Assembly (NCBI GenBank): GCA_902586855.1
Contig: CACIIZ010000002.1
Span: 1 to 62,519, forward strand
From: an uncultured Alphaproteobacteria bacterium
Lineage (GTDB): Bacteria; Pseudomonadota; Alphaproteobacteria; Rhodobacterales; Rhodobacteraceae
Reading direction: 5' to 3'
Length of the DNA: 62,519 bases
Under the pieces are notes generated by a model. It had not been told where the DNA came from. It did no database searches and saw only the letters and a list, made by a program, of their open reading frames with translations. Below, one piece after another: positions 24,598-32,630 of this stretch; the stretch's first letter is position 1, and each line of letters opens with the position of its first letter. A program made the translations under genes and the position numbers.

Positions 24598-27000
24598 ATG
24601 GAAACAGGAAAAGAAAAAGATGAGGGTGGTTTTTTTTCAAATTTGAGAGATATCTCTGAGGAAGGTGAAAACAATTTGCAGGAACCTATTGGTTTGGCTG
24701 AGAAGGCTTTATTAAGCCGTTCAAGTAGTTATTTGACAGATCTAAATGAAAAGCAGAAGGAAGCAGTAAAAAAAGTTGCTGGCCCACTTTTAGTCTTAGC
24801 TGGAGCTGGAACCGGGAAGACTCGAGCTTTGACAACCCGTATTGCTTATCTTATAGATCAAGGATATGCCAGGCCTGATCAAATTCTAGGAGTAACTTTT
24901 ACCAATAAGGCTGCTTTGGAAATGAAGCAACGCATCGGTAAATACTTAGGCGCTACTGTTGAAGGAATGCCCTGGCTAGGAACATTTCACTCGATAGGCG
25001 CTAAACTTCTTAGAAGGCATGCTGAACTTCTGAAGCTCAAGACAAATTTCACCATCCTAGATACTGATGATCAATTGCGCCTTCTTAAGCAATTAATTTC
25101 TCTTGAAAATATCGATGAAAAGCGATGGCCAGCAAGAAACCTTGCAGGTTTAATTGATCATTGGAAAAATCATGCGTGGATGCCTGATAATCTCCCACTC
25201 AGTGAAATGAACGCTTACGATGGAAAAGGGTGTATACTTTACAAAATGTATCAAGAGAGATTAAGAATTTTAAATTCTGTTGATTTCGGTGATCTTATTT
25301 TACTACCTATTCGATTAATGCAAGGTAATCCTGACTTATTGGAAAGATATCAAAGGATTCTAAAATTTATACTAGTTGATGAGTATCAAGATACAAATGT
25401 TGCACAGTATCTCTGGCTGAGATTATTAGCAGAAGGGCACAAAAATATCTGCTGTGTTGGAGACGATGATCAATCAATATATGGTTGGCGCGGTGCGGAG
25501 GTCAGAAACATTCTGTCATTCGAAAAAGATTTTCCCGGTGCAAAAGTGGTTAGATTAGAGCAAAATTATAGATCTACACCACATATTTTGGCTGCAGCAT
25601 CTTCCCTGATAGCTGCAAATACCAAGCGACTTGGAAAAACACTTTGGACAGACGTTAAATCAGGAGAGAAGGTTAAATTAGTTAGCCATTGGAGTGGAGA
25701 GGAAGAGGCTATATGGTTTGGTGAAGAAATAGAAAGTCTATGCCTTGGCACAAGAGGGATGGAGGCTTTCAAATATGATGAGATAGCTTTATTGGTGAGA
25801 GCGTCTTTTCAGATGCGAGTTTTTGAAGATCGCTTTGTTCAGATGGGTTTACCATACAGAGTGGTTGGAGGTCCCAGATTTTATGAAAGGAAAGAAATTA
25901 GGGATGCAATAGCATACTTTAGAGCAAGTTTAAGCTTTGACGATGGTTTGGCGTTTGAAAGAATCATTAATATACCCAAGAGGGGTTTTGGTGAAAAATC
26001 CTTACAGTTAATGAATAAGGTTGCCCGGGAAAAAGATATTGGGCTGATGGCTGCAGCTAGAATAGCTATTGATGATGGTATACTCTCACCAAAAGTTTCT
26101 GGAGATTTGGATGTCCTTTTAAAAGATTTTAAACGTTGGAATGCTGATTTTATGGATCAGGAAAAACCACATACGGATGTTGCAGAAACCATTTTAGATG
26201 AGTCTGGGTATACTGCAATGTGGCAATTGGAAAAATCGCCTGATGCACCGGGAAGGCTTGAAAATTTAAAAGAATTAATAAAGGCCATAGGTGAGTTTGA
26301 AAATATGCAGGGATTTCTTGAGCATATATCCCTAATAATGGAAATGGAATCAGATAATAATATCCCCAAAGTTTCAATAATGACACTACATGCAGCTAAA
26401 GGATTAGAGTTTCCAGTAGTTTTATTGCCGGGATGGGAGGACGGGTTATTCCCTTCCCAACGATCCATGGACCAAAAGGGATTAAAGGGATTGGAGGAAG
26501 AGAGAAGGTTGGCTCATGTCGGAATTACTAGAGCAGAAACTTATTGCATCATAAGTTTTGTTTCAAATCGAAGAATATTCAACCAATGGCAAAATGTAAT
26601 ACCTTCTCGTTTCATAAATGAATTAGCAGAAAAGAACATTGAAATATTAAATAGCAGTAGTAATTACGGGACGGGCTCAGCGGATACGATTTCGAAGTCC
26701 TGGAGTAATAGTAATACAAATGCTAATCAATGGGTAAAAGATGGTAACAGTTATGACACGCCTGGTTGGAGAAGGATGGAGAAAAAGTTGAAGGAGGGGC
26801 GTTTAGCAGTAAAGAGTATCAGGAATTTTCGAACGGTAGATTCGAACCATAACTTTAATATTGGAGAAAGAGTTTTCCATCAGAAATTTGGTTATGGGAT
26901 AATAGGATGTATCGAAGGAGATAAGGTGACAGTTAATTTTGAAAAAGCTGAAACAAAAGACATTAAAGCTGCATTTTTGGTGCTCGAAGATGATGTTTAA
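24598..27000 (+). CDS. uvrD: UvrD/PcrA-type superfamily 1 DNA helicase
   Basis: This 3'-5' helicase acts in nucleotide excision and mismatch repair. The 800 residues hold the SF1A motifs in order: LNEKQKEAV (Q-motif), AGAGTGKTRAL (Walker A), GVTFTNKAALEM (Ia), DEYQDTN (II), GDDDQSIYGWRGA (III), RLEQNYRSTPHI (IV), TLHAAKGLEF (V) and HVGITRAE (VI). The C-terminal segment VFHQKFGYGIIGCIEGDKV is the Tudor-like domain of the PcrA/UvrD group. About 45 N-terminal residues before the helicase core are acidic and variable. The start is the ATG at 24598. Confidence 0.95.
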   Translation: METGKEKDEGGFFSNLRDISEEGENNLQEPIGLAEKALLSRSSSYLTDLNEKQKEAVKKVAGPLLVLAGAGTGKTRALTTRIAYLIDQGYARPDQILGVTFTNKAALEMKQRIGKYLGATVEGMPWLGTFHSIGAKLLRRHAELLKLKTNFTILDTDDQLRLLKQLISLENIDEKRWPARNLAGLIDHWKNHAWMPDNLPLSEMNAYDGKGCILYKMYQERLRILNSVDFGDLILLPIRLMQGNPDLLERYQRILKFILVDEYQDTNVAQYLWLRLLAEGHKNICCVGDDDQSIYGWRGAEVRNILSFEKDFPGAKVVRLEQNYRSTPHILAAASSLIAANTKRLGKTLWTDVKSGEKVKLVSHWSGEEEAIWFGEEIESLCLGTRGMEAFKYDEIALLVRASFQMRVFEDRFVQMGLPYRVVGGPRFYERKEIRDAIAYFRASLSFDDGLAFERIINIPKRGFGEKSLQLMNKVAREKDIGLMAAARIAIDDGILSPKVSGDLDVLLKDFKRWNADFMDQEKPHTDVAETILDESGYTAMWQLEKSPDAPGRLENLKELIKAIGEFENMQGFLEHISLIMEMESDNNIPKVSIMTLHAAKGLEFPVVLLPGWEDGLFPSQRSMDQKGLKGLEEERRLAHVGITRAETYCIISFVSNRRIFNQWQNVIPSRFINELAEKNIEILNSSSNYGTGSADTISKSWSNSNTNANQWVKDGNSYDTPGWRRMEKKLKEGRLAVKSIRNFRTVDSNHNFNIGERVFHQKFGYGIIGCIEGDKVTVNFEKAETKDIKAAFLVLEDDV

Positions 27001-27066
27001 GCGGACTTTGAATGCGATTGATATCTTTTGTTTTCGTTAAAGCGGTAATATTAAGCAGGTGTTGAT

Positions 27067-28803
27067 TTGTATGCAAAATATTTTCCCATACTAAAGTGGT
27101 CAAAGTCATACACCTATAAAGAGTTTGTTGATGATTTTCTGGCTGCTATTATAGTCACTATAATGCTGATCCCGCAGTCTTTAGCATACGCTATGTTAGC
27201 GGGTTTGCCGGCTGAAATGGGACTGTATGCTTCTATAATACCCTTAATTTTATATTGTATATTTGGTACTTCAAAAACTCTGGCTGTTGGGCCTGTGGCA
27301 GTCATTGCTTTAATGACTGCCGCCTCTTGTAGCCAATTTGCAGAACCAGGAAGTCCAGAGTATGTGGTGACAGCAATTCTATTAGCAACAATGTCTGGAA
27401 TCATACTTATATTGATGGGTTTGCTCAAATTGGGTTTCATAGCTAATTTTCTGTCCCATCCCGTGATTTCGGGTTTTATAACAGCATCGGGTTTAATAAT
27501 CGCTGCCAGCCAGTTGAACCATATTTTAGGAATAGAAGGACGGGGAAGTAATCTCTTTGACATACTGAAAAATCTCATACTGAATTTGACAGATTTCAAC
27601 ACTTACGCATTCATAATTGGCGTCATAGCACTAGCAATTCTGTTTTGGTGTAAGAAAAAACTCAAATATCTCATGCTAAGTTCAGGATTCAATGCCTTAA
27701 CATCAGACATTGTATCACGCACTGGTCCAGTCTTGGCTGTATTTATTACCACATTTATTGTTTGGCTTTTTGGCTTGGGAGGTACAGTGGTAATAGTTGG
27801 AAGCATCCCGGAAGGTTTGCCTTCATTTAAAGTTCCTTCCTCTAATTTCGCTTTAGGAATTGAATTATTAGCTCCTGCTCTTTTGATTTCTTTAGTTGGA
27901 TACGTCGAAACGATCTCTGTTGCTCAAACACTCGCTTCCAAAAAGAGACAAAGGATAGATCCGAATCAAGAATTAATTGCTTTAGGATTTTCAAATGTTG
28001 GTTCAGGTATATCTGGAGGCTTTCCCGTCACGGGAGGATTTGCAAGATCAGTGGTTAATTTTGACGCTGGTGCCAAAACCCCAGCTGCAGGTGCTTTCAC
28101 TGCAATTGGTATTGCCATAGCAACTTTGTTTCTCACCCCCCTCCTTTTTTATCTTCCTAAAGCAACCCTAGCTGCTACAATAATTATTGCTGTTTTGTCC
28201 CTTGTAGATTTCAAATCTGTTCTAAGAACCTTCTCATATTCAAATCCAGATGGCTTAGCTATGACATGCACGATATTCATTACACTTGCAATGGGGGTGG
28301 AGGTTGGCATAATGTCTGGCGTTGGTATTTCTTTATCAATGTATCTTTATCGGACTTCGAGACCTCATATAGCTAGGATTGGCCAAGTTCCAGGCACTCA
28401 ACACTTTAGAAATGTTAAAAGACACTTAGTTGTAACTAGTGAAAAAGTAATATCGCTTCGGATAGACGAAAGCTTATATTTTCCAAATGCAAGGTTTTTA
28501 GAAGATACTATTTATGCCTATGTGGGAATGGAACCTGAGATTAAGAATGTTATCTTTGTATTTTCAGCTATAAATTATCTTGATGCTAGTGCATTGGAGA
28601 GTTTGGAAAACATAAATACAAGACTTGCAGACGCCATGGTGGGATTACACTTTAGTGAAGTTAAGGGACCAGTGATGGATCAACTCAAAAGAACAACACT
28701 ATTAGATAACCTAAATGGCCAGGTTTTCGTAAGTCAATACGAAGCCTTTAAAGCCTTAGAGCCTGAACTGGCTGAAAAAACCCTTGCTTCAGGTTCTACT
28801 TAA
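27067..28803 (+). CDS. SulP family anion transporter with STAS domain
   Basis: This secondary transporter or channel of 578 residues belongs to the SLC26/SulP family, which moves sulfate, bicarbonate or other anions. Conserved segments are DFLAAIIVTIMLIPQSLAYA, AVGPVAVIALMTA, NVGSGISGGFPVTGGFARS and a STAS domain at about 440-560 (SAINYLDASALESLE). Around ten or more membrane segments are apparent. The start is TTG at 27067, which has AGGT upstream. The substrate cannot be chosen from the sequence; in marine bacteria bicarbonate (BicA-like) and sulfate are both common. Confidence 0.92.
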   Translation: MYAKYFPILKWSKSYTYKEFVDDFLAAIIVTIMLIPQSLAYAMLAGLPAEMGLYASIIPLILYCIFGTSKTLAVGPVAVIALMTAASCSQFAEPGSPEYVVTAILLATMSGIILILMGLLKLGFIANFLSHPVISGFITASGLIIAASQLNHILGIEGRGSNLFDILKNLILNLTDFNTYAFIIGVIALAILFWCKKKLKYLMLSSGFNALTSDIVSRTGPVLAVFITTFIVWLFGLGGTVVIVGSIPEGLPSFKVPSSNFALGIELLAPALLISLVGYVETISVAQTLASKKRQRIDPNQELIALGFSNVGSGISGGFPVTGGFARSVVNFDAGAKTPAAGAFTAIGIAIATLFLTPLLFYLPKATLAATIIIAVLSLVDFKSVLRTFSYSNPDGLAMTCTIFITLAMGVEVGIMSGVGISLSMYLYRTSRPHIARIGQVPGTQHFRNVKRHLVVTSEKVISLRIDESLYFPNARFLEDTIYAYVGMEPEIKNVIFVFSAINYLDASALESLENINTRLADAMVGLHFSEVKGPVMDQLKRTTLLDNLNGQVFVSQYEAFKALEPELAEKTLASGST

Positions 28804-28832
28804 CCGCCTTTTAAATAACCTTTTCGATTACA

Positions 28833-28885
28833 CAAAATGGCAACAACTTTTTTTTAGACCCTAACCTTGCCATTTTGATCAAAAT
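28833..28885. repeat. Paired palindromes between convergent genes
   Basis: CAAAATGGCAA (28833-28843) and TTGCCATTTTG (28867-28877) are exact 11-base reverse complements with a 23-base loop. The right arm runs directly into a second perfect palindrome, ATTTTGATCAAAAT (28872-28885). The site lies between the SulP gene and the convergent DUF2147 gene. Either a bidirectional terminator or a protein-binding site would fit. Confidence 0.55.
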
Positions 28886-28937
28886 TTTCGTAAGCCAAAC
28901 AATCAAGTTCGTTTTAAAAGTTTAAAATATTTTTATC

Positions 28938-29357
28938 TCAATTAACCTTGACCCAGTCTTGAGCTTTACATATCCAAAGGATACAACCACTAACACTTAG
29001 TGTATTTCCCTTAAGTTCCATTTTTGATTTGTAAATTTTCTTGGATCCATCGTCCTTAGGATCGCTTGGATCCCAAATTTTTCCACCACCAAATTTTCCT
29101 TGACCCTCATCTATCATGTCCCAGACTATGTATTCTCCAACAATTTTTGAACTCTTGTTTTTTGAACCATTTTTTAAATATGAACCTCTTATTGTGCCAC
29201 AGGTTAATTTTTTATCGTTGGAACAGCCGCCGAATTTTACATGAAGATACGCACCTTCATCATTTGGTTGAGTTCTAAAGGTACCAGAAAGTACATCTGC
29301 ACTTATAGCTGACGATAAGAGCAAAAAAGTTGTTGTTATTGCAATTAAAAATTTCAT
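28938..29357 (-). CDS. Exported DUF2147 protein
   Basis: The ATG at 29357, preceded by GGAGATAGTA, opens a 139-residue protein with a clear signal peptide (MKFLIAITTTFLLLSSAISA). The mature part has the DUF2147 pattern: SGTFRTQPNDEGAYLHVKF, CGTIRGSYLKNG, IVWDMIDEGQGKFGGGKIWD and the ending SGCILWICKAQDWVKV. The Cys positions fit a periplasmic fold with disulfides. The function of the family is unknown; members are single-domain secreted proteins with a lipocalin-like beta-barrel. A longer start at 29390 adds a second hydrophobic run and is disfavoured. Confidence 0.88.
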   Translation of the reverse strand: MKFLIAITTTFLLLSSAISADVLSGTFRTQPNDEGAYLHVKFGGCSNDKKLTCGTIRGSYLKNGSKNKSSKIVGEYIVWDMIDEGQGKFGGGKIWDPSDPKDDGSKKIYKSKMELKGNTLSVSGCILWICKAQDWVKVN

Positions 29358-29390
29358 TACTATCTCCACAAAAATATAACAGAACAACAA

Positions 29391-29877
29391 TATGACATTG
29401 CTCGTATAAATTCAAGAATATATGATTACAGGTCGACGGACTGAACTAGTGATTTTATACTTCCATACTTTTCTCATGGGGTCACCTATTTAAGTTGCGA
29501 CAAGAAAAATCCTAGAAGAAAATTCAATTAACGGTAGACAAGTCTTTTGGGAATATCACTCATCGCAAAATATGCGAGTAATCGCATTTTGCGGGGTTTG
29601 CAGACATTATTTATATTTACAAGCTCTTTGGGAAATAAGTTAGATGGTAAATCAGTGAAATAAAGCAATATCACATTTATTCATTAGTCTTGCGAGGAAT
29701 ATATGAACACAATCAGACCTCAAACAGTTTTTGGCAGAGGATACAAGATTTTTTTATTTGTAAACATGTAAACTTGTTTACTGAGTTAAGGTGGTTTGAG
29801 GTTTATTTACTTGAAAAAATCATATTAACGCATAGGTCTAGGTCATAAAATACTGTGGCAAAATTTTTGAGGGACTT
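29391..29877. other. Gene-free stretch with two inverted repeats
   Basis: No credible gene lies here. The stretch holds an imperfect hairpin (29564-29593: CGCAAAATATGCGA, loop GTAA, TCGCATTTTGCG) and an inverted repeat GTAAACA...TGTTTAC (29760-29781) about 100 bases before the glutathione peroxidase gene. A possible 22-codon frame at 29703 has a GAGGA before it but no other support. Confidence 0.6.
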
Positions 29878-30447
29878 TTGTGTGAGATGTTTTATTTTTA
29901 TGTTAAAGAGTGTGTTATCTTTATTATTACATTACTACTTTTTACTGGTTTTACTTATGCCAAAATTCATGGAGAAGCAATCTTGAAGGATTTTGAATTT
30001 GAATCAATAGATGGTGGCGTGATTAACTTGGGAGAGTTTAATGGCCAGCCTATATTTGTTACCAATACGGCATCTAATTGTGGGTTTACGCGCCAATTTG
30101 ACGATCTTCAGAAATTACATGACGATTTTTCTTCGGATGGTTTAATAGTACTTGCAATACCATCAAAAGACTTTTTCCAAGAATTTGATGACAACAGTAA
30201 AGTGAAAGAGTTTTGTGAAGTAAATTTTTCTTTAACCGTTCCAATGACCACAATCACTAATGTCAAAGGTCCAAAAGCACACCCACTTTATAAATGGCTT
30301 GCAGCAGAACATAATTTCCGTCCTGCTTGGAACTTTAACAAGGTACTACTTGACCGAGAAGGAGCCTTTGTCGAAAGCTTTGGGGCATTTACGAGTCCGA
30401 GCTCTAGAAGAGTAAGATCAAAAATAGTGGAATTATTGCAAAAATAG
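29878..30447 (+). CDS. Exported glutathione peroxidase-like protein
   Basis: This thiol peroxidase of 189 residues is related to BsaA/GPx. A hydrophobic N-terminal segment (IFIITLLLFTGFTYA) predicts export to the periplasm, which is unusual for bacterial GPx. The peroxidatic residue is Cys in TNTASNCGFTRQF; the second catalytic block appears as LAIPSKDFFQEFDD, changed from the usual FPCNQFGxQEP, and the Trp block is WNFNKVLLDREG. The Cys of the FPCNQF loop is missing, so a standard atypical two-Cys cycle is unlikely. The start is uncertain between TTG 29878 and ATG 29887; GAGGGA is upstream. Confidence 0.87.
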   Translation: MCEMFYFYVKECVIFIITLLLFTGFTYAKIHGEAILKDFEFESIDGGVINLGEFNGQPIFVTNTASNCGFTRQFDDLQKLHDDFSSDGLIVLAIPSKDFFQEFDDNSKVKEFCEVNFSLTVPMTTITNVKGPKAHPLYKWLAAEHNFRPAWNFNKVLLDREGAFVESFGAFTSPSSRRVRSKIVELLQK

Positions 30448-30546
30448 TTAGTTTAACGTTTACGTCTTTATTAAAATGTTTTAAATAAATATCCAGTGTA
30501 ATATTGTTAATTCTGTTTGAGCTAACTAATTAAGTAAGGGAATAAA

Positions 30547-30630
30547 ATGAAAAACTTAGTAATTCTAGGATCTTTGGTGCTTTTGTCTGGCTGTTCAACC
30601 TTTGATGTTCCTCTGATACCTTGGTTTTAA
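30547..30630 (+). CDS. Very small lipoprotein
   Basis: A 27-codon gene starts at ATG 30547 with a strong AAGGG six bases before it. The product begins MKNLVILGSLVLLSGCSTF. The hydrophobic stretch and LSGC form a complete lipoprotein signal peptide with lipobox, leaving a mature peptide of about 12 residues after the lipidated Cys (CSTFDVPLIPWF). Such tiny lipoproteins (entericidin-like and others) are often missed by gene finders. Its function is unknown. It sits between the glutathione peroxidase gene and a structured non-coding segment. Confidence 0.6.
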   Translation: MKNLVILGSLVLLSGCSTFDVPLIPWF

Positions 30631-30689
30631 AACTAAAGAATTATCTTTTAGAGATCTAAAAGCTACTGATCACCAACTTCTTTGGGTAA

Positions 30690-30815
30690 GTAGGAGTTAA
30701 TAGGCGGGAGTGTTATGTTACTTTAAGAGTTGTCGCCTAATACTCCAGGGCAGAGAAGATCATAGGATCTGAGCATCACCTGGATTACCCACTTTGGTGG
30801 GTTAGGAGTGATTTC
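30690..30815 (+). ncRNA. Candidate structured RNA of two stem-loops
   Basis: The first stem pairs GGAGT-TAA-TAGGCG (30693-30706) with CGCCTA-AT-ACTCC (30734-30746) around a 27-base loop. The second pairs ACCCAC (30787-30792) with GTGGGT (30797-30802), with an outer ATCAC/GTGAT clamp (30775-30779 and 30808-30812). No reading frame fits, and I do not match it to tmRNA, 6S, SRP or RNase P RNA. The strand is assumed from flanking genes. It could also be part of a long leader of the valine operon. Confidence 0.35.
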
Positions 30816-30970
30816 AAAATACCTATTCCTATTGATAAATAGTCGGGTGGTTGTTTTCTAAATTAGTCAAGTAGTACTCGAATGACAACTTTTCATCGTA
30901 TTTAGAGATTTATAGGTTATTAAATTATTGTCTTGAACTGATAAGGTCTTTTAATGACAGAAGACTTTGC

Positions 30971-31039
30971 TATAATCCAAGTTGGATCTACTGATATAAG
31001 TATGTACTAGTTAATCTGGAAGGTTCCAATTTAATTGGA
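30971..31039 (+). promoter_or_regulatory. Candidate promoter and operator palindromes of the valine operon
   Basis: A -10-like TATAAT (30971-30976) overlaps the perfect palindrome ATCCAAGTTGGAT (30975-30987). A second palindrome with the same TCCAA/TTGGA half-sites, TCCAATTTAATTGGA, lies at 31025-31039. The first gene starts at 31111. Repeated half-sites over a promoter suggest a dimeric repressor; the protein is not encoded in this window. Confidence 0.45.
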
Positions 31040-31110
31040 GTGATCAACAATAGTAGAAACCAATTTAACATAGTTACACTGGCAAAAAGATAAAATACTG
31101 GGAGAATTAA

Positions 31111-32610
31111 ATGAAAGTGATTGGGCATTTTATAAACGGCCGAGAAGTGGCTAGTAACTCAGAGCGAGTGACAGACATTTTTAATCCAGCTACAGGGGAA
31201 ATACAGAGTAAGGTGTCACTAGGTTTAGCCTCTGAATTAGATGGTGCCGTTCAAAATGCAGTCGAAGCTCAACCTGACTGGGCGGCAACTAACCCCCAAA
31301 GAAGGGCTAGAGTAATAATGAAATTTGTTGATCTTCTCCATAGAGATATGGATGAGTTGGCAAGGGTTCTTTCATCCGAACATGGTAAAACACTACCAGA
31401 CGCAAAAGGGGATATCATTAGGGGCTTGGAGGTAGCTGAATTCTGTATAGGTGCTCCACATCTTCTGAAGGGGGAATTCACCGATAGTGCCGGTCCAGGT
31501 ATTGACATGTATTCTATGCGTCAACCATTGGGTGTTGTATCAGGAATAACACCATTCAATTTCCCAGCTATGATCCCAATGTGGAAATTCTGTCCAGCTA
31601 TTGTCGCAGGAAACGCATTCATATTAAAACCATCTGAAAGAGATCCGTCGGTACCTATGATGCTCGCTAATCTAATGCTTGAAGCAGGTTTGCCAGAAGG
31701 TATACTACAGGTTGTTAACGGGGATAAAGAGGTTGTTGATGCCATATTGGAAAACACTCAAATTGCAGCGGTGGGTTTTGTAGGATCTACTCCGATTGCA
31801 GAATATATTTACTCCAAAGGGTGCTCAAATGGGAAAAGGGTACAGTGCTTTGGTGGAGCAAAGAATCATATGATTGTTATGCCTGATGCCGATCTAGACC
31901 AAGCGGCGGATGCTCTTGTTGGTGCAGGCTATGGTGCTGCAGGAGAAAGATGTATGGCAATCTCTGTCGCGTTACCAGTTGGCAAAGAAACTGGAGATAA
32001 GCTAGTTGAAAAATTGGTGCCAAAGATAGAGGCACTAAAGATAGGACCCTATACTTCAGAGGATGATGTGGATTTTGGACCAGTTGTAACTAGGGAGGCG
32101 CAACAAAGGATTCTGGGTTTGGTGGATTCAGGTGTGAAAAGTGGTGCGAAGCTTGTGGTTGATGGCAGAAATTTCAAAATGCAAGGTTATGAAAAAGGTT
32201 TTTTTGTAGGCGCTTGCCTTTTCGATAATGTTAAAACAGACATGGACATTTATAAGCAAGAGATTTTTGGGCCAGTTCTGTCGACAGTACGAACAGAGAG
32301 CTATGAAGAGGCCATGTCTATTGCCATTAATAATGAATATGGGAATGGCACAGCAATATTTACAAGAGATGGAGATACAGCAAGAGACTTTGCAAATAGA
32401 ATTAACATAGGTATGGTTGGAATAAATGTACCAATACCTGTCCCTCTGGCTTATCATACCTTTGGTGGCTGGAAGAAGTCAGCGTTTGGGGATTTAAACC
32501 AGCATGGTCCAGATGCATTTCGATTTTATACGAGAACCAAGACAATCACTTCCCGTTGGCCAACGGGTATAAAGGAGGGAGCCAAATTTTCAATTCCAAC
32601 AATGGAATGA
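31111..32610 (+). CDS. mmsA: Methylmalonate-semialdehyde dehydrogenase (CoA-acylating)
   Basis: This 499-residue ALDH-superfamily enzyme converts methylmalonate semialdehyde with CoA and NAD+ to propionyl-CoA. The N-terminus KVIGHFINGREVASNSERV, the GVVSGITPFNFPAMIPMW segment and the catalytic Cys in GAAGERCMAISVALPV are specific to the MmsA branch, as is the closing FKFYTRTKTIT-type block (seen as FRFYTRTKTITSRWP). GGGAG precedes the ATG. It is the first of four genes that cover most of valine degradation, with a gap of only 20 bases to the next, so substrate assignment is strong. Confidence 0.95.
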   Translation: MKVIGHFINGREVASNSERVTDIFNPATGEIQSKVSLGLASELDGAVQNAVEAQPDWAATNPQRRARVIMKFVDLLHRDMDELARVLSSEHGKTLPDAKGDIIRGLEVAEFCIGAPHLLKGEFTDSAGPGIDMYSMRQPLGVVSGITPFNFPAMIPMWKFCPAIVAGNAFILKPSERDPSVPMMLANLMLEAGLPEGILQVVNGDKEVVDAILENTQIAAVGFVGSTPIAEYIYSKGCSNGKRVQCFGGAKNHMIVMPDADLDQAADALVGAGYGAAGERCMAISVALPVGKETGDKLVEKLVPKIEALKIGPYTSEDDVDFGPVVTREAQQRILGLVDSGVKSGAKLVVDGRNFKMQGYEKGFFVGACLFDNVKTDMDIYKQEIFGPVLSTVRTESYEEAMSIAINNEYGNGTAIFTRDGDTARDFANRINIGMVGINVPIPVPLAYHTFGGWKKSAFGDLNQHGPDAFRFYTRTKTITSRWPTGIKEGAKFSIPTME

Positions 32611-32630
32611 TTTGTTGATTAAGCCTCACA

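Noticed and set aside
29703-29771. A 22-codon frame with GAGGA upstream
   Set aside because: The ribosome site is suggestive, but the peptide has no signal or motif, and the region is AT-rich enough for chance occurrence.
29878-30447. Selenocysteine use in the glutathione peroxidase
   Set aside because: The active-site codon is TGT for Cys and no in-frame TGA is present.
30631-31110. 6S RNA, tmRNA or SRP RNA in the long gap before mmsA
   Set aside because: The stem-loops do not show the conserved bubble of 6S, the tRNA-like ends of tmRNA or the GGAA/GCA tetraloop region of SRP RNA, so I keep the RNA as unassigned.
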